A DNA stretch of 64,000 nt from Oxyruncus cristatus (lineage: Eukaryota > Chordata > Aves > Passeriformes > Cotingidae), in assembly GCA_013399855.1 (NCBI GenBank), contig VXAY01006831.1:124001-188000 (forward strand), written 5' to 3'. The notes below the pieces were generated by a model. That model ran no database searches, was not told the origin of the DNA, and saw nothing but the letters and a program-made list of their open reading frames with translations. This document shows, piece after piece, positions 27,701-42,700 of this stretch. The translations under genes were made by a program, and so were the position numbers. Positions within the stretch are counted from its first letter, which is position 1. Every line of letters begins with the position of its first letter.

Positions 27701-30700
27701 AGGAAAACTCTGCAGAGGGTTCTGGACAGGCTGGACTGATGGGCCAAGGTCAGTTGTATGAGGTTCAATAAGCTGAAGTTCTGGGTCCTCCACTTCAGTC
27801 GCAACAACCAGTGCTACAGGCTGGGGGCAGAGTGGCTGGAAAGCTACCCAGCATAAAAGAACCTGGGGTGCTGATCAGCAGAGGCTGAACATGAGCCAGC
27901 AGTGTGCTCAGATGGCCAAGAAGGCCAATGACATCCTGGCTTGGATCAGAAGTAGTGTCCTCCTATACTCAGCACTGGTGAGGCTGCACCTCGAGTGCTG
28001 TGTTCAGTTTTGGGGCCCTCACAACCAGAAAGACATTGAGGTGCTTGAGCATGTCCAGAGAAGGGCAGTAGGGCTGCTAAGTCTGATGAGGAGCTGCTGA
28101 GGGAGCCAGGCTTGTTTAGCCTGTAGAAAAGGAGGCTTGTGGGGGTCCTTATCTTTCTCTGCAACTACCTGAAAGAAGGTCATAGCATGGTGGGAGTTGG
28201 TGTCTTTTCCCAAGTAACAAGCAATAGAACAAGAGGAAATGGCCTTGAGTTGTGTCAGGGGAGGTTTAGATTGGATATTAACGAAAATTTCTTCTCTGAA
28301 AGGGTTGTCAAGCATTGGAACAGACTGCCCAGGGAAGTGGTAGAGCCACCATCCCTGGAAGCATTTAAATCTTATATTGATGTGGCATATGGGGACATGG
28401 TTTAGTATGTGACAGTGTAAGGTTAGTGGTTGGACTTGATGACTCTAAAGATCTTTTCCAACCTGAATGATTCTGATTCTAAGTAGGCAGGTGACAGCAA
28501 GAGTTCTGGAAATTTATTTTTGGAAAAGGCAATCTAGCCCTGTATCCATGATGATCTTCAACAGATTGGTAGATATAAAGTCTGGGAAGAGATGTTGGCA
28601 CTCACATAGGTAATTATTAGTCTTCGATTAGCTGAGTTGGTTAGATTAATCTGAAATTTTTTGCATTATAACCCGTGATTGGAAGTTGTTTGAAGTCAGA
28701 GCAGCATTTAGATTAGCATCTGGAAAGGAGAGAAGTAAACCAGCTCCTATTGCTAGCTAATCTAACAGTGGCTGAAAGTGCCTCCCCCAGCACTGACATA
28801 ACATATATGATAGGAAAGGTCTGTGTCCTCAGGAATCTCATCCACATTTAAATATCATAGGAATCACAGAGTCAATAACATAACCGTTAGAAGTGCTTCA
28901 TACAGCAATCATTGTCGTGGCTAGAGAAAAATCCATGGTGGGATTCGGAAATCAAGATGGTTGAGGAAAAGTGGTGTAAAAACATGCATGTTTTAGCCTC
29001 AAGTTTAAAATTACTGTCATTTTATTGGATGGACACTGCAACCTTTCTAGGTGACTCTTGTTTCCTTCCCACATGTAGCAATTCAGTTTGCATCTATAAA
29101 TAAAGTTTTCTTTAATATTAAAATTGCACTAAGAATTTTTCTAGTGCTTCATATGTTAAACCCAAACAAATTGCCAGGTAACTGAACTCTGCTAGTCTTG
29201 AGTGAGAACTAAAATATATCTCTTTGGGATTTGGGGAAGAGAGGTGGAGAATATATTGAACTATGCAGCCTAGGTTGTGGTTATTGGATTTTTTTTTTCT
29301 CTCTAACAAAAACTGAAGTCCACACAATGTTATTTCCAGTTGAAAGACATTTAAGATCAGGAGTATGTCTGTATAGTTCCAGAAATGGAGGTGTACAAAG
29401 CAGGAGAGGGAATCTTTCAGAGAAGTAGAGAGGCGTAGTTACTTTTCCCAGCCTCAAATTCTTCATTATCAAAACTTCTCATTTACCTATTTAGTCTGCA
29501 ACACTGTTTTCTGCTGTCCCTGAAAAGCAAGAAATGAATCTGTGAATGTAAAACAGATTTCAAGCAGAAATCTCAAACCTTTGTTGGGATACATAAAGGA
29601 AAGTGGATGGACATTTGGTCTGCAGGTGGTTGCTTTCCTGGGATCATATATTGTGAGTCAGACTTACCAGTGTTTTAAAATGTAAATTAAATGGCTCTAA
29701 AGTAGGAATAACAGCAGGCAAGATGCAAAATTAAACTTTACATTTGTATTATTATACCACTCAGAATTGTCACCAAACCACGATCAGCACAGCAGACAAA
29801 CAATTTAAACTAGTAGTGCCTCAACAGTGCCTAAGACAACTGAGATGACTTCCTGACCGTTTGTCTTGGGTATAAAGCTATGCATAATTACTATGCTCTG
29901 CAGCTCCCTAGTATTCCAAGCATTGCCAAGTGGACTTAGAGCACTAACAGGATGCATGCCATGGGAATGATAACCTTTAACATTACTTCCTTTTAAGAAA
30001 CCCAACTTAGACCTTTATGAAAACTCTACAAAGAACTGGGGGATAGGGAAGAAGGGGAGGGTTAAAAGCCTTCCCCTATGGGCTCATAACCTAAGAGTCT
30101 GCCATGTAATGTGAAATGGAAGTTTCTACTTGGCAGTACTAAGAAAGAAGGACCAGGATCAAACAATTTAAAAAATGACTGATAAAGTGATACAATTCTC
30201 CAAAGCACCAATCTTTAATTATAGACGTTGAACACTGAATTTTAAAAGAAAAGTCTTTGAAATTTATATGCATTTGCATGACCTCTTTATTACTAATTAT
30301 TAATGCAGTACACTTGAGCAAATGTTATAGGCAAAAATTGACCATGCTTGTATACAACCAGGGCAATCGTGGACATCTTATGTGTGGGGTAGTTCTGTCT
30401 TTTTAGAAAAACAACACACACTTACCTTTAAGAACATCAAATTTTTTCACTGCTGTTGCATTGCTACAGTGCCTTTCAGTAATTGCAAAACTGTCTGTAG
30501 TTTTATTATCAGAGTGTACCCACTTTAATAGAACTAGGAGTCAGGCCAACTAGGAAGCAGATCATACCATCTACAATATAGTGTTTTAAGCCCTTAAGAC
30601 ATCCTGTCACGGTGTAGAATTTCTCGTAATAATAGGGGCCTACATAGGACAACTCAGATCAGTTAGGTGCCTGAAATTATTTATAATAGTATCCCTTTTT

Positions 30701-33700
30701 CCCTCCAGAAAAATCAGCTTTGAGGAGTCGCTTTTAAGTCAGGTGATGCTGAACTTCAGCCACAACTGCCCAGCTATCTCTGTAGACTTAGCTTACTGTT
30801 TATCTTCCTTTTGTATCAGGTTACTGATGAGAATCTGCTACATAGCTCTATGAGAATAGTGTGAAGTTCGCTCAGTTAATTAATTTCTCTGCTTTGGGAT
30901 CAGGTTGGTAAAGTTTTAGTTCTAAAAATCAGCATAATTATTATTAAACAATTTACAAAAGGCTTTATTGTGATTTTTCTGAGTATTTGTATCCTTCCTT
31001 TGCCAAAATCAGTCAGGAATTAGTTTAAGTGTAAATATCCTGCTGGAGCTCTGACACTTCAGAACAGACAGAGCCATTGTGTGGGGCAGAACAAGAAGGA
31101 TGCCATGTGCCTGATACATCTGACAGCACAGAAATGCTATCTTTGTGTTTCCTGCTAGCAATCTGTCGGATTTCCACTTACAGTGCCTTTGATTCACATG
31201 TCATAATCTGTTCTGAGCTGAAGCCTAGCACAAAAGGTGTTTTTATTGTTTGATACAATGAAATTACATTTGGCTGCTTTTGAGCTACCAAGGAATTCTA
31301 AATGTACCTCTGAGGGTAAATTTGCTCCTCATAGAGGAAATGAGTACATTTTTTTAGAAGGTGTTCCGTGGTGCAGTTACAAAATGGCTTTTTTTGTTTA
31401 AAGAAAATTTGCAAACTGCCATGCTTTTCAATGGATCTTTGTGCTTTTTGTAAAAAAAAGAAAAAAAATAAAATTCAGTTTACAAAGACTACTCCTAGTT
31501 AAAAAATTATAGTTTCTATTACTGTAGATGCTTCTTAGCCAACTTTATTTTGGCAAACATTTTTTCTCCCCTCTAAACGCATATAATCCTCAGATTTATT
31601 CCATTCATATAAGCTGACTTATTTCAAGGGATATAAATGAATGTCTTCAGTAGAGGCTTTATGATTTACTGCCAAATGCTGCTGCAGAGAAGCAACAGTT
31701 TTTCTGTCTTAACAATCACCAGCCAGCAGTAGTCAGGTTTTCTGTGTCTGTCACAACTCTGCTCCTTTGAAGGCAGAGAAGTAAGCCAGGCTTCCTGGTC
31801 ACTGCTTTTCAGCCAGGGTCACTGGTATTTTCTCTGACTGGGTAAAATGTCCCCATATGCAGGACACAGTAGATACCATGTGCTCTGAGGACTGTGTTAA
31901 CCTGGTTTACTCATTCCTAAACGAGCACTGAGAAATCAATCAGAGGGTGAGGGGAAAAAACCTGCGGATGGGGGGAAAACTTGTCATGGCTGTGTTTGGT
32001 ACACATGCTCACTTTTTACTGTGGACCAGCTGAATCCCAAGACGAAGAACTTCTGTCCATAAGCTGCTAACACTCATGAGAGGGGGAACTATTTGGGTGG
32101 TATGTGCTGTCGCTACTAGTAGAGCCTGACTCTGATGGCCCAGGAGTGGATTTCACTTTTAGTCCCTTCTGTCAACCAATGTCTACTTAATAACCACATG
32201 AGTTTTAAATTCCTGAAATAAATAAAAACTTCCAGAATGTGAATGCAGATGGAATCTTGAATTTATTCCGTGATGTTTTAAGATGGTGTGTTCTAGGGCT
32301 GTTTTTTTAAATAGCTGCAAAGTGTCATTGAAGGTGATGCAGTGTCAGAGTTGCATACAAACTATTCACTAAGGTACACTGACTACTGAAGATTTAGGTT
32401 CTACTGACTATCCTACTAGTGTTCCTGGGCAATCTATATTGTATTTTATTGATGAATAGGAGCTTTTTGGCAGAAAATAAAAATGTAAAATCCAGAGGCC
32501 TCTTCCTTTTTTGTCAAACCTATTATCAAGTAAAGCCATGGTTAGTATATTGTTGAAGAAATTATTTGTAGAAATACAAAAATCAGAAATTTACATAAAT
32601 GCTACTGGAAACTTAAACAAAAGCAGTTTTTAAAGTACTCTGTTAGCACCTCTCTGACTATGAAAGTGTTCAAAGGGCTGGAGCACCTCTCCTGTGAAAA
32701 AAGGCTGAGAGAGCTGGGGTTGTTCAGCCTGGAGAAGAGAAAGCTCCAGAGAGACCTTATTGTGGCCTTTTAATATATAAAGAGTGCTTAAAGAAAGATG
32801 GAAAGAGGCTTTTTACCGAGGCCTGTAGTGACAGGACAAGGGACAACTAACTGTTTTAAAAGGACTGAAGGTGGCATAAGGAAGACCATTTTTATAAGAG
32901 GTGATTGGTAACAGCCTACATGGCTTTACAAAGAGGAAATTATGCCTGACAAATTTGCTACAGCATTGGTGGATAGGGGCAGAAGCACAAAGGATTTGAC
33001 ATTTCCGCACAACATCCGTGTCTCCATATTGAAGACACATGGATTTGATGGATGGACCACTCAGTGAATAGCAACATACAAAGAGTTGTGGTCAGTAGCT
33101 TCTTGTCCTCGTGGAGACCAGTGACAGGTGGCGTCCCTTGGGGATTGGTACTGGGGCCGATATTGTTCAGCATCTTTGTTGGTGATGGACAGTGGAATCA
33201 AGTGCACCCTCATCAGATTTGCTGACAACACCAAGCTGGTGCAGTCAACATGCTGGAGGGAACAACGCCATCCGGAGGGACTTTGACAGGCTCGAGAGGT
33301 GGGCCAAGGCAAACCTCATGAAGTTCAACAAAATGAAGTTCAAGATTCTACACCTGGGTTTCAGCAATCCCAGCCATACCTGCAGGTTGAGCAGAGAAGT
33401 GATTGAAAGCAGCCCTGCAGAGAAAGACTTGGGAGTGATGGTTGATGAAAAACTCACCATGAGCCAGAAGTGTGCCCTTGCAGCCCAGAAAACCAAGCAA
33501 ATCCTGGGCTGCATCAAAAGGAGCTAGGCCAGCAGGTCAAGGGAGGTGATTCTCCCCCTATACTGTGCTTTTGTGCCACCCCACTTGGATTACTGCTTTC
33601 AGTTCTGGTGTCCCCAGCATACGGACATGGAACTGTTGGAGCAAGAGTGGAGAGGAAGGCCACCAAGATTCAGAGGCATGGAGCATCTCTCCTATGAGGA

Positions 33701-36700
33701 CGGGACTGAGAAAGCTGGGGCTGTACAGCCTGGAGAAGAGAAGTTTACGTGGAGAGCCCATGGCAACCTGCCAGTATCTAAAGGAGGCCTACAGGGAAGC
33801 TGGAGAGGGACTCTTCATCAGGAACTGTAGTCATAGGACAAGGAGCAATGGGTGCAAATTGAAAGAGAGGAAATTTAGGTTAGATATTAGAAAGAAATTT
33901 TTTACTGTGAGGGTGGTTATACTCTGCAACAAGTTGTCCAGGGAGGTTGTGGGTTCCCCAGGCCTGGCAGTGTTAAAGGCCAGGTTGAATAAGGCCTTGA
34001 GCAACCTGATGTAGTGGGAGATGTCTCTGCCTATGGAAGTGGGTTGGGACTAGGTGATGTTTAATGTCCGTTTCAACCCCTTAACATTCTATGATACTAT
34101 GATTCTGTGATGAGGATGGTGAGGCACTGGAACAGGATGGCCAGAGAAGCCTTTGGATGCCCCATCCCTTGGAGTGCTCAAGACCAGGTTGCACAGGGCT
34201 TTCAGCAGCCTGGTCTAATGAAAGGTGTCCCTGTCTGCAGCAGGGAGGTCAGAGTAGCTGAGCTTTAAAGGTCCCTTCTAACCCGAACCACTCTATGCTT
34301 CTATAATTCTATGATATAGAGGCCCTTCAGATTCTCATTGTGCATCTTTGTAGCTGCCACTTTTAAGACAAATCTATTGGGCAACTTTCTGTTCTTCACA
34401 ACCTTCTCTAACATGGTGGTAAGTGTAAGAACTCAGTCTTCCAGCATCCCTGCTGAGTCTTTAAAAAATCATGGATTTCAGGGAATTCTGTGGGAAAGGA
34501 CTTAGTTTGCCCCTTTGCTTTAAGCAGAAAAATTGAAGGATCGATTCTGTGTGAAATACAAAAAATACGCTTAACTTGAAATGCATGAGGAAATTGGTTT
34601 TAAAAGCAAGAATGAAAAAGCATGTTCATGCATGGTGTTGTTACTGGCTTGTAAAATAGTTATGTGTTTCAAAAATCACACCTGGTTATCACATACTACT
34701 CGTCATATGTTGACATGAAGTAGCGATATGGCTGAAATAAGATGAATTCTCATTCAAGATCAGTGTTCTCTTAGATAGGACATGAAAAAATAAAATAGTG
34801 TAAGCCATGTCATCATAACATTTCTCCTTTTTTGTCCCTCAATTTTCATTAGACAATTGTTTTTCCTAGTTGAAACATTTCTATATACTAAGCAACTGAC
34901 AGAGAAGCAATATAGAATTATTAAAGCAGTACAGAATTAAATCTTCCTATTTGCAATTAAAATGTCAAATGTAAAAGGTTGGTCATTTTAAAGTATTTTT
35001 GGGATGAGAGCCTCACATTTAGACTTGCTAAGCAACATTTAAGAAAACCAGAGTATAAGGGGCATTTTAGATTCCTGTTCTGTCAATCTCATTTTGAATC
35101 AAGATCCTACAGTAGCATAAACAAACAAGTCATAATAGTTTACAATCAAACAGATTAATCTAGTTAAGGAAGCTGCATATTCATATTTGACAATCTGAAA
35201 TTATTACCATTTCTCTCTTTCTGATTTAGTATTTGATATGTGTATACAAAGTATTTATATTTCAAATGCTGTTTTCACAGTGTATAAAATACTATATAGG
35301 AAAGGCCAAAAATATACCAGGGAGAAAGTATTCTGCAATGCTTTTGTCAGATGAGTGAAATAGCAAGGGAGGCTTGGCATCTAAGTTACTGATGAGACAT
35401 CTTGATGACAGGCAATAAAACTGCAGCCTAACAAATCAAGTTTAGCTGCACTGGAAACGTTGTGTTTTCAAATGTCTGAAGTCTGCATGATTCTGTGTTA
35501 TGATTTATCAAGACCAGCCGTTCATATTTCTCTAAGTCAAGTCAAGTGGGGTACACATTCTGCCTATAGAATTGGGCGTAGTTTTGCATACTCTTTGTGT
35601 ATAAATGAGAAGGTTAATGAATTTTCAATAGCAATTTCAGACAAAAACAAAGGGATTATGAAAAAACTGGGGAAGTCTCTCCAGCAGCTGAGAAGGCCTT
35701 GATTTCATGGTGCACGACTGGAGGAACTGGTTAAAATAGCACTTACATTTTTCTGAGGGTTTACTGGTAGCACTGTCCTGGTAGCAAGCAAAACTCATTT
35801 ATTGATATTTGCAATCTAATCTCCTTCCTGTGGAAGCTCTTTTTAGTTAATAAATTAGATATAGTCGTTAATGTTTCTAGCAGTGAGATTTTTGAGTTTT
35901 GAGAGAAAGCAAGGAAGAAGTAGAAAAGAAGCAGCTCCTGTTAGAATGTGACTCTCTGGAATTAGTCTATCATGAAAACCAAAGTTTTATGTTATAACTG
36001 CAACCATTTTGTTTGTACCTTACAGTGAGCCACCTCTATGGATTTGGACTGATGGATGCTGAAGCAATGGTGATAGAAGCAGAAAAGTGGACAACGGTCC
36101 CTCCACAGCATGTGTGTGTGGAGAACACAGATCGGCAAATCAAGTAATACCCGCTACCAAAACTCTTGCTGGCATAAATTTATGGCAAGAATTTGGGTAT
36201 AATTTACCCCTCCCTTGCATTTTGAAAGCTATACCAGGAATCTCTGTCACATTCACAGATGTCAGGTCATTTGCCTGTAAACATTGTTCGCTGTAGTGCT
36301 TGGGAAAAGGCCCTGGTTTAAAGAACACCTCGAAGGTGTAAAAAAGGCCAGACTGGATAACAATAAATTTTGATATAGATGATGCACCGAAGAACAATGT
36401 TTGGTTAAGTGCACTTCAGTCACCCTTGTAAGGAAAGTACAGACTTATGGTCCAGGATCTAACAAGCAACTATGCTTTCCATACTCTCTCAAATAGTCTT
36501 AGGAGAGTCTCTGTCTTAGAGACTAAGACTAAGCTGTTTTTCACTTTGTAGGATAGGATGTCTATAGAACCAGGCTTAAGATCAAAATTCTCTTTGCACA
36601 CTGTATGGATATAGAAACAGCATCAATCATAAGGCATACTTTCAAAGCATCAAGAATATTGTTTAATAATTATTTTTGACAGGCTTGATCCATAACTGGT

Positions 36701-39700
36701 ATAGTCTGCAAGGATACCATGCCAATTTAAACCACATGCCATTCAGGACAGTTAATATGTAATACTTGCTGTTACGTAAGCAAGGACTGTAACTATGCCA
36801 GGCATTTCCTGGGGTTTAGCAACCAGCTGTGATCCCATGACAATCCTAGCAATTCTCAGCTGGCCACTAATCCACAAAAATGTTCTGTCCCAAAGGCTTA
36901 TTCCTATTTTACCTTGTGTGCATACTTAACAGAAATACAGTCCATTAGCCATTAGCTGCAGCAAAATAATTACCCTGTGATGATATTTTTGCTAGGAAGT
37001 ACATGTTAAAACTAATGGTTATAGGCTGCTGACTTCTCAGTTGTCCCACACTGTCATTCACTACAAACAAAAAAGATGTGGTTTTCTGTTTTACACAAAA
37101 AGCAAGAAATGGTCATGTTGTTTGCTGTGTTTCTCTTATAGAACCATACGACCTGACAGCATCGTCCGTTCCATTTACAAAGCCACTGGCTGTTCAGATA
37201 ATCCCAACCACCATGTGATCTACTTGGAGCATGTGGTTGTGCGCATCACTATTACTCACCCTCGGCGTGGAGACTTGGCCATTTACCTAACCTCTCCTTC
37301 TGGAACTAGGTCACAGCTCTTGGCCAACAGGTATAGTATGACAACACAGCTTCACAGTACAGTCAGCATGCAGAGCCTGCGTTGAGATGTCCATGTCAGT
37401 AAAGAACAGACAAGTCATTACAGAAGGGTTGCTGGCAGACACAGGCTCATTATTTTTTCTGAGAGAGATGGGCAGAGTTAAGTACAGATGAACTCAAAAA
37501 TTATGATCTCAGTGGAAGAGTAGTCTGTAAAACTGGTGAAGGACATAATCTCCAAAGTAAAGGCCAGTCAATTTTGATAGTCTTGTGTGATTCACAAGTT
37601 GTTTGATAGCTCAAAATGTGATAAAAATAGTAACAGGCTCAATGTTCATGAGGAAGCTGAATGGAAGTGTTTCTATATACTATAGCCACTTATTTTTCAT
37701 TTTTCTCCTTTCTTTTACATTTTTTTGCTAGTAGTAAAAATCAGATAGAATAGTGCTTCTTTACTGCTATTTTCTTTAGATTCCTGGTGTTGCCAATTTC
37801 TATATCCTTTTTTTAGGAGTATATATACTCAACCCATGAAAAGCTCATAATAGGATAACACTGACATTTTTTTGGAAAAAAACATTGACAGACTTTGCCA
37901 GGTAAATCTCACTAAATCCACGATCAACAACACCACCTCCTACCAGAGATCGTTAACACATTAAGACACATCAGAAACCTTCTCAAACTTTACCCCATTT
38001 CCAGATGTGCAAGTAAGTTAGCACTAAGAAATGCTTCTATACTTGCTTCTGTACTTCTCCATGTGGCTAGAAATATTCTTCCAAATGGGACCGTAGTATG
38101 ATAGGGAATCTTTTTTTCCTTAGTGGCTAGCAGATTTAGATGACTGCCATTCTGTTAGACAGCTCCCACATAAAAGTTGATGTCTCAGAAACTGCAAAAG
38201 CTGCCATATATCAAACCTATGTTGTGAGAACTCTTCCTCAAAAGTTTAAATCCCTAGTCCTATTCTCCAGGACTTCTAATGAACTGGGAATGGCCTGCTT
38301 TCCACTGTACCTCAGTGGTAGAACGACTTATCTTTCGTTTTGAAAAAAAACTACTTATTTTATAGACAGTCAGACGGACTTGGTTCTGATTGAAGTGTGA
38401 ATGTCCATTTTCATTAGAGATTATGTTAATTTAAAAGAAAAGATGTATCAAAAATACTTTTTAAGCTACAGACATTAATTCATCAAATGGACAGAAAGTT
38501 GTCCTGGAATTTTGGGATTCTCTAGAATATCTCCTGTGCTGTCAGAGCCTTGCTGATAAAAGCACATAGGCACACACATCTGTGTATCTCCCTGCTGCAC
38601 TATTACTGAAAAAAGAATTTGTCCTCTGCTAACCAGTGCAGCAGCAGGCTTCTCTCGTTAGTTATGAAACAGGCTTTTGTTTTTCTCTTTGAAGAAATCC
38701 TTCTTTTAGTTTTCTTTTCAATTTTCATGCAGCAGTCCTTTCCTGGTTTACAGTGGAAAAAAATCTAAAGTCCTCCAACTAGGTATCCAAACAAAACAAT
38801 CTTGTGTAAACCCAGTGGTCTTAACACAGCTAACTTTTGGCTCTAGGATTTCATGTGATGCAGCTGACCCACAGCAAGTGGGATAAACATTCCAATATTC
38901 ACAGTTCACCTCTCGTAGTGACTGTTATGTGGAATAGGTACAAAATTTGATTCAGTCTCACTGTAACCCCTGCACCATAGAAAGTAATTACTTTTCATAC
39001 CTGTCATAGAGAGAGAGAATGCAAATGTATGTATTAAAATAAGGGGAAGTTCAGCTGGTTTTTTATACTATAATAGCACCAGACTAACCAGAAAACAAAG
39101 AAACCTGAAAGGGCTTTTCATGTTCTACGACTTCCCAAAACCAAATTATTCATGACAGAAGTCGTTAGAGTTACACCAGAAATTCCCTTCCCATGGGAAC
39201 TTCAGAGATTTACTGACTAGTCATCACATTTTGCTGAAACAAACAGCTCTGGGCTACTAATATCAGAGATAAATGTATATTGCAAATTCTAGGTCTGAAA
39301 TACCTAGAGCCTTCACAAGCCCTTCTTAGCATAAAGGGATGGATATGAATACAGTACTTTTCAAAATGGTTTTTCAAGGCTTATTTTGTTTGGTCAGGCT
39401 GTAAGAAGTCATACGGTTAAAGGTCTTGAAATTAGTAGTATGCTGAATGTTGTTGAGTGTATGTTTTAGCATCATTTTATAGAATAAAACTTGAAGTAGG
39501 AATGTTGTTGTTCACTAATATGAAAAATTCGTTATGAGGTGCTTGATTCTTAAAGTATTAAAAATCCAAATAAATGCATTAAGGTATAAGCATGCATGGA
39601 GAGATACATTGGCAGCAAGCAGTCTGGCTTTTTTTTGCATAGGCAAAGGTCCCAGAGGCTCTTGTACATTGCTGCTACCTGACTTAGATGCTTTTCTCAG

Positions 39701-42700
39701 ACGTACGAGACTTTTTAATGCACATGTACATGATTAATAGCAATACCAGCTGTTTTTACTGAACCCAAGGAAAACCTCATTGCTTTACCATTAATCATCT
39801 GGGTTTAATTTGAAACAGTTTGCTGGTAAAATGTTTTTAAGTGCAAAAGGTATATTTTACATGTGCACTTCTTCTCCCCCGATTCTGGATGAAAAGTCAT
39901 TGTGTGTAGATTCTGGTGCATTGACAAGGAGGTCCCTCAAGGCAATATCTGGCCTTTTTTCTGCATATTTTCTCCCTAATGTTGGCATCCCCTAAAATGA
40001 CTTCAGTAAGAAAACTTGTTAGTCAGAGTCAATATGGATTCCTTTGCAGTCATTTGGTGGATTACATTGTCACTGGCTTGAGCTTTATGTGCATTCTTCA
40101 AAAACTACATTACAAGGAACATCTGCTTTGTTGTTTCGAAAGTACTAAACATGATTACATTGGATGTACTGCAGCAGAGGAAAAAAAAGGCTAGGAAAGT
40201 GCTGGCTGGTGTGAGGATGAGGCTACAGTTAAGACCAATGGGGAACAGTATCCCCTTTTTGAGAACAATTGGCCATTGGATTTGGCAGCGTGGTTTTCTG
40301 AGTGTTTTTTGAGACATACCAAGGTCAGTTCTAACAAACATTCAGTACAGGCAGGCTATGGAGGAGAGGCTAAACACAAAGGGGGTAGAAGAAGCAAACT
40401 TACGGCTCATTTGTGTCCCACTGAGGTCATGGCTTATTTAATTCTTGCCCTTTAAATTTAAAGCAGCTGTTGTCACTTGAACTGCATAACTGAAATATCT
40501 CAGCCACGTGGTGGCAACTTTCCAGGCCACTAGCTTCCTATGCTTATATGGCCCTGACATTAGTAATACTTCTGTTCACTAACAAAGGGAAGTATTTTCA
40601 TGATCATCTTTTTTCTCTATCATGAAACCTTAGACAATCAGTAAATTTTAATAATATTCTCCTCTGCAGGAGACTCTTAGACCAAAAGCAAGGTATTCTT
40701 ATCTAGTCTTATTCACTAGGATGCTTCGTAAAAAGTCTTCGCAATCAGAAGAAACCTTTCTTTATAGGTGCACATCTTTATTGCAATACTCTAATATTAA
40801 ACAAAAACAACATTACATTTTATGTATGCAAATCTGATGAAAAGTATAGGGCCAACCTTCATGCTGAGTGTCCCTGTTATACAGTAACTGACGAGATCTT
40901 GAAGGTGCTATTTAGTCCCCAATGACCAAACAATAATTCTATGCTTGTACGGATAGGCTACAGGGTGAGTCAGTTCTTGCAAAACTATTTCTCCCAACTC
41001 ATACTTCCTATGTTTCATTTCATTCACCTTGACTGTATCTTTTTTTTTCTTTTTTCATTTTTATTTCTTTTTGGTGTGTGAGTGGTGTTGATGAACAGCT
41101 ATCCCAGTACCAAGGAGCTGGCTGACCAGTGGGGTATGTGGAGCTCCTCAGCCTGACATATCTGAATATAATGATGGATCATTTAATGCAGATATGTGCC
41201 GTCCCTGAGGATAAGCACTCAACATTTAAAGATGATGGTTCCTTTACTACCCACTACTTCAGGCTGGCAGGCATTGTAGCCTAGTGTTCACGTTACTATT
41301 CTCCAAACCACACTGTCATAATAGCTCAGAGGTCTCCATTGCTTCATAAAATTAACTGTCATAGCCAGATGTAAAATGGAAATTTAAAATTAAAAAAAAA
41401 AATAAGGTGTGTATGCATATATTTTAAATACACCTTCTTTAGATCCACATCCAGAAGTTTTCAGTGATCTTTCACATGTAGGTGAGAAAACTTCTGTAAT
41501 ACCTAGTGTGTTCTCTGATGTTTGGGTTTTTTTCCAAGTACTTCAGTGCAGGTGGGCAGTAGGGTCTGTCTGAAGCTTTTGTTAATTCAGTTTGAGCTGT
41601 CTGCAGTTTATCAGGAGCTGTATCTCGTAGGTGGCTAGTGATTTGGCCCTGTGGAGAAGAGCTGCTTTAAGGAGAATAGTTGACCAAAGCATTTTCAGGT
41701 ATGCAGCTTGGGAAGGCACTCTGTAGTCTCTCCGAACTGCAAGCACACTTGAAGTGTTGTGGCCAAGCAGACTAGTGGGCAGGCACCACTCACCTGTCAG
41801 GCTGCAGATTTAGTGGGCTGGAGCACATCCTAACAAAGACCACTGCTACAGAGAAGAAAATACCTGTCTCTTGCCAGCTACTCCGCTGTGGCCACAGCCA
41901 CCAGCCAGTGCAGGGCCTTCTAGCTGTGAGTTGAGTGTACAAGCATGGCTGTCAGTCTGGTGCAGCTGTGCCTTCGCAGGTGAAGAAATTTATCTTGATA
42001 ATAAAGAAAAAGCCCCTTTTATGTGTGTACCTTCACTTCATTTTCTAACATAAAACTAAATATTAAATTCTCCTGAGCATTTAGGTATTTAAAGATTTGT
42101 TGCTAAAAAGCTGACACAGTTGTTTGTTGGGTCTTTAACACTAGTAGAGAGTAGTCTTCTGTTCCCACTTGTGCACTTGTGAAATTGCAAGAAGGTGGCT
42201 GATTTCCTCTGGGTCTAAAATTTGATTACAGATTAATATTTCTTCTTTAAATTATATTCTTACTAGTTTTGCAATTTTTAGTCTGAAGTGGTGACAGTGG
42301 AAGACTCTTGAATTTGGTTTTATTCTATACTATGTAACATATATTATTATATAGACCTACATATGGCATGTGGTGAGTATGGCATAAAACTCAGAGAGAG
42401 AAGAGTGATTTTTTTTTTTTAAATGTAATGCTATTCATTGTAACCAGCAGCCTGTAATTAGTTCCTCTGATTATAGTCAATCATGCAGTCACATCTGCCC
42501 TCGCTTGAGTGTTCTGTTACTGAGAAAGATCCCTTGAGTAATTGAATAACAGAGCTGGCATGTTGTTGTGGTTATGTTAACAAGTAAGGTTTTTAAAATT
42601 CAAATGCTGTTAATCACTTTGGTCTTTAAAAGCATGGTTTGTGCGTCAGTACAGATTTTGCAGATAATCATGGTCATAAAAACTATCAGATTATTCTAAT

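Larger units (their letters stand above)
22451..36025 (+). other. PCSK5: PCSK5 intron C-D (13.6 kb)
   Basis: This is the longest intron here. It contains an unexplained 121-codon open frame (23942-24307), a long plus-strand CR1 (about 26670-28480) and a nested pair of CR1 elements (about 32660-34312). The rest is AT-rich unique sequence with no recognised gene. Confidence 0.85.

Noticed and set aside
33192..34014. Several overlapping frames of 75-149 residues in 33.2-34.0 kb
   Set aside because: All fall inside the nested CR1 elements and read CR1 peptide in shifted frames.
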